A stretch of DNA of 44,981 nt, taken from Myxococcales bacterium. GTDB taxonomy: Bacteria; Myxococcota_A; UBA9042. The DNA is taken from positions 1 to 44,981 of the forward strand of contig SHZD01000021.1 of assembly GCA_009692465.1 (NCBI GenBank), in the 5' to 3' direction. Under the pieces are notes generated by a model. That model did not search any database, was not told the origin of the DNA, and was given only the letters and a program-made list of their open reading frames with translations. The position numbers and the translations under genes were made by a program. The stretch's first letter is position 1. Every line of letters begins with the position of its first letter. Positions 16,956 through 25,063 of the stretch are shown piece after piece.

Positions 16956-16991
16956 ACTGAGACGCCGAGCAAATCTTAGTTGATCGGCTCT

Positions 16992-17198
16992 CTAGGAGCG
17001 TGTCGGAGTACTCCGACTCGCTCCCAGCGTCGTCTGGCTAGACGGCGGCAACTGTCTCAAACTGCAGGGATTCACTCCGGGCAGTTCTCGGACAGTTGAG
17101 ACTAGTTGACTGGCTAGGAGCCTGTCGGATCGTAATAGATTCATTGTGTATAACCTGATAGACATTTCACAACCGATTGATTTCCGACAGGCTCCTAG
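16992..17198. mobile_element. R3 element: CTAGGAGC-ended MITE or IS remnant, copy 1
   Basis: Outer ends are CTAGGAGCGTGTCGGA (16992-17007) and the inverted TCCGACAGGCTCCTAG (17183-17198). A third, internal end CTAGGAGCCTGTCGGA at 17114-17129 is a perfect 16-base inverted match to the right end, so 17114-17198 alone is an 85-base unit with perfect inverted termini. Bases 16992-17027 are themselves a near-perfect palindrome. The stretch 16992-17129 is repeated, with small indels, at 44833-44981. There is no transposase frame inside, so it is non-autonomous. CTAG at both ends may be a target duplication. The element lies directly upstream of the esterase gene and could carry its promoter (inference). 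Together with the flanking bases this covers the gene-free stretch 16841-17308. Confidence 0.75.
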
Positions 17199-17308
17199 GC
17201 GAATCGATCGCTGGCACGCTGCAGACAATTACGGCTTGCGGGCCACGCCGCGCAGTCGTATCGTCCGCGCCCTGTGGCGGCCCCGATTGGGCGGCCCGCG
17301 GAGGTTGT

Positions 17309-18853
17309 GTGCGCCGTTCCACGTCATTTTCAGTGTGGTCATCGATGGTGGCGCTTGCCGCCGCAACGTGCGCGTGCAGCGACAGCGCTCCCGCCAAAAG
17401 CTCAACGGCCGCAGCTACAGATGCGACCGGTGACTCCAGTTCAGCGGATTCGGGTGCTGACCACGCGCCGGTGGCTGACGGCAACGCGCCGACGGACTCG
17501 ACTGCGGGCTCGACAACGGACTCGAACTCTGCCGGCACCGACGCCAAAGCCGCTGACGGCCAAGCCGATGCGACCGCCATCGACACCACTCAACCGGCAG
17601 TCGACGCTCAAGGCGGTGTCAATGGGTTGTTTGAGAGCCAAGAGTGGTTCTTGGGCGTGCAGGCCGCGCCCTTTGGTGACTTGAAGCTGCCGTTCAAGAT
17701 GACCGTGGTCGCGACCGGCGATATCGAAAAAGGCGGCGTCATTTTGGCGATGCAACTGCGCGCCATGAGTGCGGATTTGACCTACACCTCCGAACCGATT
17801 GCCACCTTGCAAAATGTGCCGATCGCTGCTGGTGGGGCCTTTAGCCTTCAATTCGACAACATGGTCCTGCCAGCCAAGGCCGCGCCGACCGGCAGTGAAG
17901 TGCCGCTCAATATGGTGCTCAAAGGCAAGATCGCCTCCAAATCGGTGTTTTGCGGCGAGATCGAAGGCACCGTGCCGCAGTTTGAGGTCTCGCTTAAGGG
18001 CAGCAAATTCAAAGCGGTTCCCTATGGCCAGCAGAAGTCGCCCTACGAGTCCAGCTGCGAAGGCACCCAAGTCAAGCTGTACAAGCCGATCGACAAGTGC
18101 CCAGTGCTGTTGCCGGGCGAAAACACCATGACCAGTGCCGAACGGTCGCGTACTTTTATCGTGCAACTGCCCAAGCAGGCGACATCTACTGCAGGCTTGC
18201 CCGTAATCTTCTTGTTTCATGGCGTCGATGGCACCCCCGAAGGCATGATCGACACCAGCGGCCTGCTGCCCGAACAGGCCAAAGACAAGCCGTTTGTGAT
18301 TGTCTCTGCCCGTTCGGAACGCGACGCCAAGGGCAAAGCCCTACTCAAAACAGACTGGTACTACGCTTCGCCCTTTTACGACATGGATAATCCAGACTTG
18401 GTGTTCTTTGATGACATGCACAAGTGCGTTGGCGACCAATTTGGGCTGGACAAGAGCCGCGTGTACGCGATGGGCCTGTCCGGCGGCGGTTTGATGAGCT
18501 CGTTCTTGACCTTGCATCGCGGCAAAGTAATCGCCGCCGCAGCGCCGTTTTCGGGTGGCTACTTGCATCCGTGGCCCAAAGACAGCGGCACCGCGCCATT
18601 CGTGTTCAGTTGGGGCGGACCGACCGACAAAGCCTACGAGCAGAACTTTGACGCCATGGCTCTGACTATCTTGAAAGGATTTAAGGATTCTGGCCATTTC
18701 ACCATCGCCTGCAACCACGGTTTGGGTCACAAGTGGCCGGTGGAAGGGGGCGCGTACGCCGCCAAATTCTTGCTGGCGCACACGCTGGGCGGCTCAAACC
18801 CGTTTGCCAATGGCTTGGGCGACGGCTGGCCGGCGTACTGCAAAATCCAGTAG
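17309..18853 (+). CDS. Secreted PHB-depolymerase / feruloyl-esterase-like alpha/beta hydrolase, lipoprotein
   Basis: A protein of 514 residues from GTG 17309, chosen because GGAGG lies at 17300-17304 and the protein then starts with basic residues followed by a signal segment (MVALAAATCAC). The open frame reaches back into the R3 element, but that part is not protein-like. A Ser/Thr/Ala/Asp-rich linker (about 30-100) is followed by a beta domain (about 105-270). The catalytic domain has VIFLFHGVDGTPEGM (oxyanion region), the nucleophile in GLSGGG (Ser391) and the likely catalytic His474 in GLGHKWP. This matches the LpqC / poly(3-hydroxybutyrate) depolymerase / feruloyl esterase group, which cleaves polyester or plant-derived ester bonds outside the cell. 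The actual substrate is unknown. Confidence 0.8.
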   Translation: MRRSTSFSVWSSMVALAAATCACSDSAPAKSSTAAATDATGDSSSADSGADHAPVADGNAPTDSTAGSTTDSNSAGTDAKAADGQADATAIDTTQPAVDAQGGVNGLFESQEWFLGVQAAPFGDLKLPFKMTVVATGDIEKGGVILAMQLRAMSADLTYTSEPIATLQNVPIAAGGAFSLQFDNMVLPAKAAPTGSEVPLNMVLKGKIASKSVFCGEIEGTVPQFEVSLKGSKFKAVPYGQQKSPYESSCEGTQVKLYKPIDKCPVLLPGENTMTSAERSRTFIVQLPKQATSTAGLPVIFLFHGVDGTPEGMIDTSGLLPEQAKDKPFVIVSARSERDAKGKALLKTDWYYASPFYDMDNPDLVFFDDMHKCVGDQFGLDKSRVYAMGLSGGGLMSSFLTLHRGKVIAAAAPFSGGYLHPWPKDSGTAPFVFSWGGPTDKAYEQNFDAMALTILKGFKDSGHFTIACNHGLGHKWPVEGGAYAAKFLLAHTLGGSNPFANGLGDGWPAYCKIQ

Positions 18854-18946
18854 ACATATCAGCGCTTTGAGCTTGGCTTGCTTGTGACGCGTTCGCTGAG
18901 GCGGTCGCGTGGGTTGGTGGACGGTCCGTGCCGACTACCCACCTGA

Positions 18947-19069
18947 GCTATACTCGATCGCCCAAGTCCGGCATCAACCGGACTTGGGCAATCTCATGCT
19001 CGTTTCGTGGGTCGCCAAGGTCGCGGCTCAGGGCAGCCGACTCGCGGCGACGGCCGAAAGTTGATCTCG
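18947..19069 (+). repeat. Dispersed repeat R1, long form, copy c, with strong hairpin
   Basis: A 123-base element between convergent genes, aligning end to end with the reverse complement of 8271-8395. It contains a 12-bp perfect stem GCCCAAGTCCGG (18960-18971) / CCGGACTTGGGC (18978-18989) with a 6-base loop, placed about 105 bases after the esterase stop and so able to act as a terminator. The R1 core follows (gtgggtcgccaagg ... cagccgactcgc). Confidence 0.7.
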
Positions 19070-19094
19070 GACTTCGGTTACCGTGTACGGCACC

Positions 19095-19236
19095 AAAACT
19101 TGAGCCTGCAGTACAACTTGAGCCCGCAGTACAACTTGAGCCCGCAGTGCAACTTGAGCCCGCAGTGCAACTTGAGCCCGCAGTGCAACTCGGGCCGGAG
19201 TGCAACTCGGGCCGGAGTGCAACCTGAGCCCACAGT
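19095..19236 (+). repeat. 18-bp minisatellite, eight units
   Basis: Eight tandem units of the consensus GCAACTTGAGCCCGCAGT (18 bases). Units six and seven (19185-19218) are 17-base variants, and the last unit is slightly diverged. It sits at the convergent ends of the esterase and beta-propeller genes, inside the gene-free stretch 18854-19301. No ORF of substance crosses it. Confidence 0.9.
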
Positions 19237-19301
19237 GCCGATGCTGATTGGGGGGTCGCAATCAGCACCTGCACCGCAGATCTCATTCCCAGATTAGGCA
19301 G

Positions 19302-22300
19302 TTACGGCGTCAGTTCGAAACTTTGCACGCCATACCAACCCGAGGGCAGATAGGCCGTCTTACCCTGCATCAGCACCCGCGGCGACCAGTAGCCTGGCGT
19401 GGGCACGAACGCCGCAAACTTGGGCTGGGTCGGTGTCGCCAGCGACCATGCCGTCAGGCCCAAACCCGGTCCCACCCCAGCGAACAGGATGCCGCCCTCC
19501 GCGTGCAGGCTGCTGACGCCCGCTCCGGCATTGAGCGCCGCGACTTGCGTCAGTTTTGCCGGGTCTTTGGCGTCAAATACCAGCAACTTGGACTCGGGCG
19601 CCACCATGGGTTCGCCCGCCTTGCCCGCGGTCGGCCAATTCCACCAGTACGGCCAGGTCGACACGTAGATGGCATCGCCGAAGCGCAGCGTCGCGCCGAC
19701 CTGTTCGGGCAACGGCAGCGACTTGGCAATCTTGGCCTTGCCGCCGCCGAGCGTGATCGCCACCAGCACATTCTCGATCTTGTTGTCCTCGACTTTGCTG
19801 CCTTTTTGGGTCTGCCAGTCCAGAGTGACCGCGCTCTTACCATCTTGGGCAACGCCGACCAACCACCCAGGAACATTAGTGGAATCGACGATTTTTGGGG
19901 TCGTGGCCGTCGTGACGTCAATCCGGTCGAGGTAGTACTCGCCCCACCACTGGCCGTCTTTGCCGGCTACGGACTTGTAGTGGCTCAGAACCAACGTCTT
20001 GCCAACCACTTGCGGGTTCTGGACCCACGAGGCCCCTTTGAGTTCAACACTGCCGCCAATTTTGGGGGCATCGGGGTTGCTCAAATCGATGGCCACGACT
20101 TTGGTGGTGAACACCGGATCGATGTAGCACGTGGGCACATACGGTGCATCGGTGCCTTGTTTGGGGTCATCGGGCGAACCGCCGCCATCGGCGCTGTCCG
20201 TTCCTGGAGTGCCCGATGAACTGCCGGCGTCGGCACTGCCGGAGGACCCCGACGAACCACCGCTAGACGATCCACCATCGCTGGCTGGCGCGGGTTCCGC
20301 CCCGCCCGATGAAGGCGCGCTGCCGGTTGATGCACCGGTGGAGCCCACGCCTTGTTGCTCGCAGGCCTTGCCGGTGATGACCTTGTACTTGACCTGGGTG
20401 CTGGTGGCATACAAAACCGCGCCGTTCTGCGCCAATTCATAGGTGTTCCACCACGTATTGTCTTCGGACTGAAACGCACTCACCGGCTGCTGCCAGGTGC
20501 CGCGCGCCTTCGGAGCCTTGGGGTCACTGATGTCGAACACCCGCACCGCGCTGCCATCGGCGAGATAAACAAAGTTGCCATTGGCGTACATGCGTCCGTA
20601 CCCATTTAGGATTTCCAACTTACCCGCCGGATTGAGTTCGTCGTTGCTTCCAGGGGCCAGCACCCGAAGTTCGGCCTTGCCTGCGGCCCAGTTTTGGACC
20701 AATGCCACCACCCGGTCGCCAGCGACGATGGCGTCAGCAACTTCGGTCGCCAGTTCCAAACTCGCGAGTTTCTTGGGCTTGTCGAGATCGCCGACATCGA
20801 CCACTTCGAGTGCCGCGTTGTTGATGCGATACAACAACTTACTGTCCAGCAAGTTCTTGAGTTGATACCAGTACACCATCTCGGACTTGAACAACCCGCG
20901 CTTGGTCAACGCGCCCGCTTTGCTCAGCGACAGCAACTGGACACCCGCCTCTAGTTGCCCAGCCGGTTCGGCGCCGGTGCCGCTGCCAGTGGTGCTCTTG
21001 CCGCCAGCAGACCCGACGACCGCGACTGCCAGCAGGTCAGGCGCCAACAACTCGGCTTGCAAACCGTATTCTGACTTAATCGTGACTTTGGAGACCAGCT
21101 TGGGCGCCTTGGGCTCCAACAGGTCCAAGATTTCGAGTTGCATGTCGCTGTAAGAAACACCGCGGTGACCCACCAGCCAAAATCCGTCTTGCAAAGCCCG
21201 CAGTTGCATGCCCCAAATGTCGTAACCCCCATTGGCCAGGTCGAGGTGGCCGACAGTGGCAATGGTCGCCGCGGTGGCCAGATCGAGCACATCAAGCCCA
21301 ATTTTTTGGACCGGTGGATTGCCGTCGTCGGGATCCTTGCCCGGTGAGGGCTGGTCGGTGCCGCCACCGCTGGTACCGTCGACAGCGGTCGAAGACGCCA
21401 CTACAGCTTGAGTGCCCGCCACAACGACGCGCAGTCCCGAGTTGCCGCCTGCCTTGGTGATGCTCGCCGTCTTGGTCCAGGCGCCCGCCGCCGCTTGCCA
21501 CGACTCGACGGTGTAGGTGTAGCCGCCGCCGTCTTTCCAATTTTGCCGCACCAGCGCCATCCGGCCACTGCCGACGCGATCGGCCTGAACCAATTGCGCC
21601 GAATTGGTCGTCCCCAAAACTGTTTTCGACAACTGGACCGCAGCCAGCGTCGGTTTGCCGGCGGTGTCGACGGCAATTTGAGTCAAGCGCTCTTCCATCG
21701 TGCCGCCAGTGTTGGCGTAGATGTAGTTCTGGCTGGCGACCAGCACTTCGCCGATGTCGATTGCGGTCGTTAGCACGCCGCCATCAAACTCCACTTGGCC
21801 GGCGATCGACAGCTTGCCCGCCGTCGCCAAATCGATCACGTACACTTTGGTCTTGGTCGCTTGCCAACCGCCACCCATGCCGCCGGGGTAGGCAATCGAG
21901 GCGCCACCAGCAGAAGCGCCACCCTTGGTCGATACAGCAACATCGCTAGTAGACACCCCACCTTCCGCCATTGAAGCGCAGCCATAGGGGCCAAAACAAC
22001 CGACGTACCACGGATTCCAACTCACTTGCGGGGCGACCACGATCAGCTTGTCGCCAATCCGCTTGCTGGCGGCGATGTAGCCACTGATGGCCACGCTTGC
22101 GGTTTCTTTGGCGGCCGCGCCCAGCTGCACTCGGCGAATCTGGCTGCCACTGGTCGCGCTGGGTTTGCCAGCATCATCTTTAAGTTCAGCAACTTGCGAT
22201 AGAAGAACCACCGCTTCACTGCCGTCGATGTACATCTCGCGCGGCGAGCCGGTCATGGCCACTTTGCCCGTCAGCTTGGGGGCAGCGGGCTGCTTGACGT

Positions 22301-22622
22301 CCACAATCTGTAGACCTCGCCATTGGTTGAGGATGTAGAGCGTGGTGCCTTGCAGCCGGGCCACATCGCCTTGCTCGATTTTGGGCGCGGCACTCTGACC
22401 ACTTTTGTCGGCGCCTGCGGAGGTCGGAACCGCGCTTGACGCCTCACCTTGGGACATGGACTTGCCGTTTTTGCCAGCTCCGCCAGGTTTGACCGACTTG
22501 AAGTCTGCGGTCGCTGGTGTTGCGGCCGGTGGTGCCGCTTCTTCGCAGGCGACCACCAAAGTCAGGGTTGCGGTCAACGCCGCCAGTCGCCAGTGTCGCC
22601 AGTGTGTACAAATGGAATTCAT
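19302..22622 (-). CDS. Large secreted beta-propeller lipoprotein
   Basis: A protein of 1106 residues from ATG 22622 with a clear lipoprotein signal (LAALTATLTLVVAC, lipobox V-V-A-C). After a Pro/Ala/Gly linker comes LYILNQWRGLQIVDVKQPAAP, the signature start of the secreted C-terminal beta-propeller family (Pfam Beta_propel). Blades follow through the whole protein, each recognisable by phrases such as LEVVDVGDLDKPKKL, VRVFDISDPKAPKARG and VVAIDLSNPDAPKIGG. A Gly/Ser/Asp-rich spacer near residues 755-815 (SGGSSGSSGSADAG) divides it in two. The family is extracellular and probably scaffolding or ligand-binding; no enzymatic residues can be named. It is transcribed alone, apparently from a sigma-54 promoter 59-75 bases upstream. 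Confidence 0.85.
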   Translation of the reverse strand: MNSICTHWRHWRLAALTATLTLVVACEEAAPPAATPATADFKSVKPGGAGKNGKSMSQGEASSAVPTSAGADKSGQSAAPKIEQGDVARLQGTTLYILNQWRGLQIVDVKQPAAPKLTGKVAMTGSPREMYIDGSEAVVLLSQVAELKDDAGKPSATSGSQIRRVQLGAAAKETASVAISGYIAASKRIGDKLIVVAPQVSWNPWYVGCFGPYGCASMAEGGVSTSDVAVSTKGGASAGGASIAYPGGMGGGWQATKTKVYVIDLATAGKLSIAGQVEFDGGVLTTAIDIGEVLVASQNYIYANTGGTMEERLTQIAVDTAGKPTLAAVQLSKTVLGTTNSAQLVQADRVGSGRMALVRQNWKDGGGYTYTVESWQAAAGAWTKTASITKAGGNSGLRVVVAGTQAVVASSTAVDGTSGGGTDQPSPGKDPDDGNPPVQKIGLDVLDLATAATIATVGHLDLANGGYDIWGMQLRALQDGFWLVGHRGVSYSDMQLEILDLLEPKAPKLVSKVTIKSEYGLQAELLAPDLLAVAVVGSAGGKSTTGSGTGAEPAGQLEAGVQLLSLSKAGALTKRGLFKSEMVYWYQLKNLLDSKLLYRINNAALEVVDVGDLDKPKKLASLELATEVADAIVAGDRVVALVQNWAAGKAELRVLAPGSNDELNPAGKLEILNGYGRMYANGNFVYLADGSAVRVFDISDPKAPKARGTWQQPVSAFQSEDNTWWNTYELAQNGAVLYATSTQVKYKVITGKACEQQGVGSTGASTGSAPSSGGAEPAPASDGGSSSGGSSGSSGSADAGSSSGTPGTDSADGGGSPDDPKQGTDAPYVPTCYIDPVFTTKVVAIDLSNPDAPKIGGSVELKGASWVQNPQVVGKTLVLSHYKSVAGKDGQWWGEYYLDRIDVTTATTPKIVDSTNVPGWLVGVAQDGKSAVTLDWQTQKGSKVEDNKIENVLVAITLGGGKAKIAKSLPLPEQVGATLRFGDAIYVSTWPYWWNWPTAGKAGEPMVAPESKLLVFDAKDPAKLTQVAALNAGAGVSSLHAEGGILFAGVGPGLGLTAWSLATPTQPKFAAFVPTPGYWSPRVLMQGKTAYLPSGWYGVQSFELTP

Positions 22623-22680
22623 GGTCTTGATGCTCCGTCTTGGCCGCCGGCACTACGCCTGTTCGGTCGGGTTACAAGTA

Positions 22681-22697
22681 TGCAAGGGTTGTGCCAA
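22681..22697 (-). promoter_or_regulatory. Sigma-54 (RpoN) promoter for the beta-propeller lipoprotein
   Basis: On the minus strand the sequence reads TTGGCACAACCCTTGCA. This matches the -24/-12 consensus (YTGGCACG-N4-TTGCW) at all key positions, with GG and GC exactly 10 bases apart; only the G after TGGCAC is changed to A. Transcription would begin near 22669, about 47 bases before the ATG. The gene should therefore need an enhancer-binding activator. Confidence 0.7.
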
Positions 22698-22911
22698 GGA
22701 CGCCAGCCGCGGGCTGTGTCGCCTATATGCCTGATTTTAAAAATGAAATATCGAACACCCCCCGGGCCCACGTGTTGATATTTTCCACATGTAGCATTTT
22801 TCGGAGCATCGCGGCGCGCGCAGCCAACTTTGGGGTTGCGCGCGCCGTGGCGCTAGTTCAAGATAGCAGTCGCCGTGACCTTTCACCTCCCCGGCGAACA
22901 GGATATGAGTC
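22698..22911. other. Intergenic upstream region of divergent genes
   Basis: This region is AT-richer than its surroundings (for example GTGTTGATATTTTCCACATG at 22773-22792) and lies 80-170 bases upstream of the sigma-54 start site, where activator sites would be expected. I cannot define a convincing operator. No gene or repeat is seen. Confidence 0.35.
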
Positions 22912-23313
22912 ATAATTACAGGAAGTTGCCAGTGTCAAGCCGTTCAATTCAAAGCGGACGGGCTGCTGCCCGCGGTATTCAGTTGCTACTGCGAGTTTTG
23001 CCGCAAAATCTCCGGCGGCGCCTTTCAGGCTGTAGTCGGCGCCTAGGGTCTTGAAGTCACTGCGGGCCTCGATTCGGTGGCGACCCACAACATCTCAGGC
23101 ACTTACGTGCGCCATCACTGCAGCAAGTGTCACACCTTCCTGTACGGTCAAGTCACGGTGGCCCAGGGCATCCCGCCGTACATCGCCTGCGCCGCCATCG
23201 ACGGCGACAGCGTCGGCAACCGGCCGGTCGAACACCTTTTCGTGCGCTCCAAGGTCAGCTGGCACGAGATCGGCGAGGGTGGCAATCGCCACGACACCTA
23301 TCCGCCCATGTAG
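22912..23313 (+). pseudogene. GFA-family (CENP-V-like) zinc protein broken by an in-frame amber codon
   Basis: One reading frame from 22912 to the TAG at 23311 encodes a whole GFA-type protein, with a single TAG at 23044-23046 in the middle. The first half reads ITGSCQCQAVQFKADGLLP and then SCYCEFCRKISGGAF. The second half has YVRHHCSKCHTFLYG and EHLFVRSKVSWHE, the usual family end. All zinc-ligand cysteines (CxC, CxxC, CxxC) remain. There is also no normal start codon: the frame opens after a TGA at 22906 with GTC-ATA-ATT, where an ATG would be expected. Both defects point to a decaying gene. Intact relatives are small zinc proteins sometimes annotated as glutathione-dependent formaldehyde-activating; their substrates are mostly unknown. 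An expressed C-terminal fragment from GTG 23077 (78 residues) is possible but unlikely to function. Confidence 0.8.
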
Positions 23314-23349
23314 GCCCCAAACAGCGCAGACCGGCTTGCCGCTGCGGGC

Positions 23350-23916
23350 TCACAGGCCATCGAACCCTTTGTAATTAAAGGTGTCTTTGTGGCGATCCGG
23401 GTCCTCCTTGGTTTCCTTTTCAAAGTCGTCGATCGCCTCTTTGTAGTCGTTCGCTTCCATGTCTTGGCCTGGTTTGGCGGCGTTGTACTCGCGGTAGTCG
23501 CACGAACTGTCGGCCATTTCACGCTTGGCCTCAGCGGCCGACATCGCCGAGAAGCCAGTGCGTGCCTTCCAAAATCCGGGGTAAATTCCTTGTGAAAGCG
23601 CGTAGATCTTGGCGGCTTGAAAGTTTATTCTGGCGACTGCCTTGTTTTCGGCGTCGCCGATGACGTAGTGCGACCCCAACGGCACGTCGGTCATAAAGAA
23701 GCAGCGCCCGCGCGTCTGGCCGGTCATCTTGCCGTCGAGGAACTCGTCGATGGTGATGCCCCAACCAAAGGAGGTCGTGCGGATGATGAGAAGCGTTGCG
23801 CGGCCGGCCTCTGCCGCCGGTGCTGGCTTGAAGTCCTTGTGAATCATGTAGGAAGGGCCGCAGCCACCAGCGAAGGCCGTTGTCGTTAGCGCGAATCCGG
23901 CGACCGCCCAACGCAT
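23350..23916 (-). CDS. DUF2846-like lipoprotein
   Basis: A protein of 188 residues from ATG 23916, chosen because the signal peptide starts here (MRWAVAGFALTTTAFAGGC, lipobox A-G-G-C). The longer open frame upstream adds no plausible secretory sequence. After the lipid anchor, RATLLIIRTTSFGWGITIDEFLDGKMTGQTRG and then the FFMTDVPLGSHYV segment resemble DUF2846 lipoproteins: a short beta domain in which a default property or cofactor-like loop is displayed. The C-terminus is charged helix (DYKEAIDDFEKETKEDPDRHKD). Function unknown. It is convergent with the GFA pseudogene, 36 bases apart. Confidence 0.65.
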   Translation of the reverse strand: MRWAVAGFALTTTAFAGGCGPSYMIHKDFKPAPAAEAGRATLLIIRTTSFGWGITIDEFLDGKMTGQTRGRCFFMTDVPLGSHYVIGDAENKAVARINFQAAKIYALSQGIYPGFWKARTGFSAMSAAEAKREMADSSCDYREYNAAKPGQDMEANDYKEAIDDFEKETKEDPDRHKDTFNYKGFDGL

Positions 23917-24040
23917 GAACTGGCAAGTGCAAAAGGCCAAGAGATTCCTGGACGAATGCCCAACTGGGCCGTAGTGCAGTGTGATTGTGTGCGCTGTCAA
24001 GCCAACCGAGCCGCCTTGTATGGCAGCCCGGCCAGACAAC

Positions 24041-24598
24041 TCAACAGCCCTCAACCACGGCATTATTGACCCGGCCCAAGGTAGACATCCACAAGCGCGC
24101 CAGCGTTTGCTCTTGGGCGGTGTCTGCGCGGACGATTAGCGGCTCCAGGGCGGTTTCGATGGCGGCCAGACAGGGTGAAACGTCGGCCCCTTGCGCCGCC
24201 AACTGGGCTAAAATAGGGGCGGTCTGCGGCAGCCCTGCCGCCAACAGGGGCACCAATGGCTGGCTTGCCCCGGCAATGTCCGAGCGCAACTTGGCCGCAC
24301 GGATGATCGCCGCCTTGGCTTGGACTTGATTGGCGCCAACAGACAGGGCTTCCAGGGCGTCGATCGTGGGTAGCAGGCCAAGAAAACGCCAACTATCCAC
24401 CAATAAGGCCAGCGCCACCGCCGTACACCCAGTGAATTCTGCGTCATCCAAGGTCGCCAGCAACCGCTCACGCACGGGCAGCAAACTGGCGCGATTGCGG
24501 GCCAAACGTAGCACTGCGATGGCAGCATCTGCTCTTTGCGTCGAATTGCCAGTCGTCAGCGCCTCAGCGGCTTGCTGCACCTCTTCGCGGTTGCCCAT
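24041..24598 (-). CDS. HEAT-like helical-repeat protein of unknown function
   Basis: A protein of 185 residues from ATG 24598, preceded by GGAGG at ideal spacing on the minus strand. It is almost entirely Ala/Leu-rich helix, with pairs such as RADAAIAVLRLARNRASLLPVRERLLATLDD and TAVALALLVDSWRFLGLLP, as in HEAT or Armadillo-type solenoids. It has no signal peptide and no membrane segment. I do not recognise a family; a cytoplasmic scaffold is the simplest reading. It ends 124 bases before the DUF2846-like gene on the same strand, so the two may be co-transcribed. Confidence 0.65.
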   Translation of the reverse strand: MGNREEVQQAAEALTTGNSTQRADAAIAVLRLARNRASLLPVRERLLATLDDAEFTGCTAVALALLVDSWRFLGLLPTIDALEALSVGANQVQAKAAIIRAAKLRSDIAGASQPLVPLLAAGLPQTAPILAQLAAQGADVSPCLAAIETALEPLIVRADTAQEQTLARLWMSTLGRVNNAVVEGC

Positions 24599-24658
24599 TG
24601 GTACCTCCGGCGCGATGGTAGGCTGCGATCACGCCGCTGGTAACGCAGCGGGATTTCC

Positions 24659-24811
24659 GCGATCCCCCGCTTTGGGCGCATCTCTGCGTCACTGCGGCGC
24701 TTTCCTCCTTGCGGCCTATGCAAGTACGCCTCAGTCGTCAAGCCCCTTGCTCCTTGATCTGCATCCCAAATCGGGAGTCGCGGGGAATTTCGGTGGTGAA
24801 TTTGGGGATTT
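24659..24811 (+). repeat. Dispersed repeat R2, copy 2
   Basis: This copy starts GCGATCCCCCGCTTTGGGCG and ends near GGTGAATTTGGGG. It shares with copy 1 (6019-6167) both ends and the middle CTTGATCTGCATCCCAAATC block; the interior CTTTCCTCCTTGCGGCC part differs from copy 1 but matches copy 3 at 44784. Confidence 0.75.
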
Positions 24812-25063
24812 GGCCGCCAAGCACAATCGCCGGTCAGAGCTTAGGGCAGGGGGCACAGGGGCAATTGGCGCGCCTAGAGCACCAAACATATTGCTGCCAT
24901 GGCAAGCCGCACCATGTGCACTCTGTGGCCAAAACTGAGTAATCCGACACCAAAATGCCATTGGTTTCCGTTGCAAAATGGAGCGGCGAGACGCCCCGGG
25001 CCATCGCTCGCGACCCACGAAACCAGCAGTGAGCACCCAATCAGAAGGAATCAGATCGGCGCT
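24812..25063. other. Intergenic region with a partial R1 core
   Basis: No gene is seen. GCTCGCGACCCACGAAACCA near 25005-25025 followed by GCAGTGAGCAC is a partial R1 core on the minus strand. A short cysteine-rich minus-strand frame at 24834-25040 has no ribosome-binding site and no family likeness. Confidence 0.45.

Noticed and set aside
16992-17198. Complete insertion sequence
   Set aside because: Only ends are present; no frame long enough for a transposase exists between them.
19095-19236. Possible CRISPR array
   Set aside because: The repeats are directly adjacent with no spacers, are 17-18 bases long, and have no cas genes nearby; it is a minisatellite.
23044-23046. TAG as a recoded sense codon
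   Set aside because: Many intact genes in the window end in TAG (for example at 580, 14265 and 33893), no suppressor tRNA is seen, and the gene also lacks a start codon; mutation is simpler.
24834-25040. Small cysteine-rich minus-strand protein
   Set aside because: There is no ribosome-binding site and no family pattern, and it overlaps a partial R1 core.
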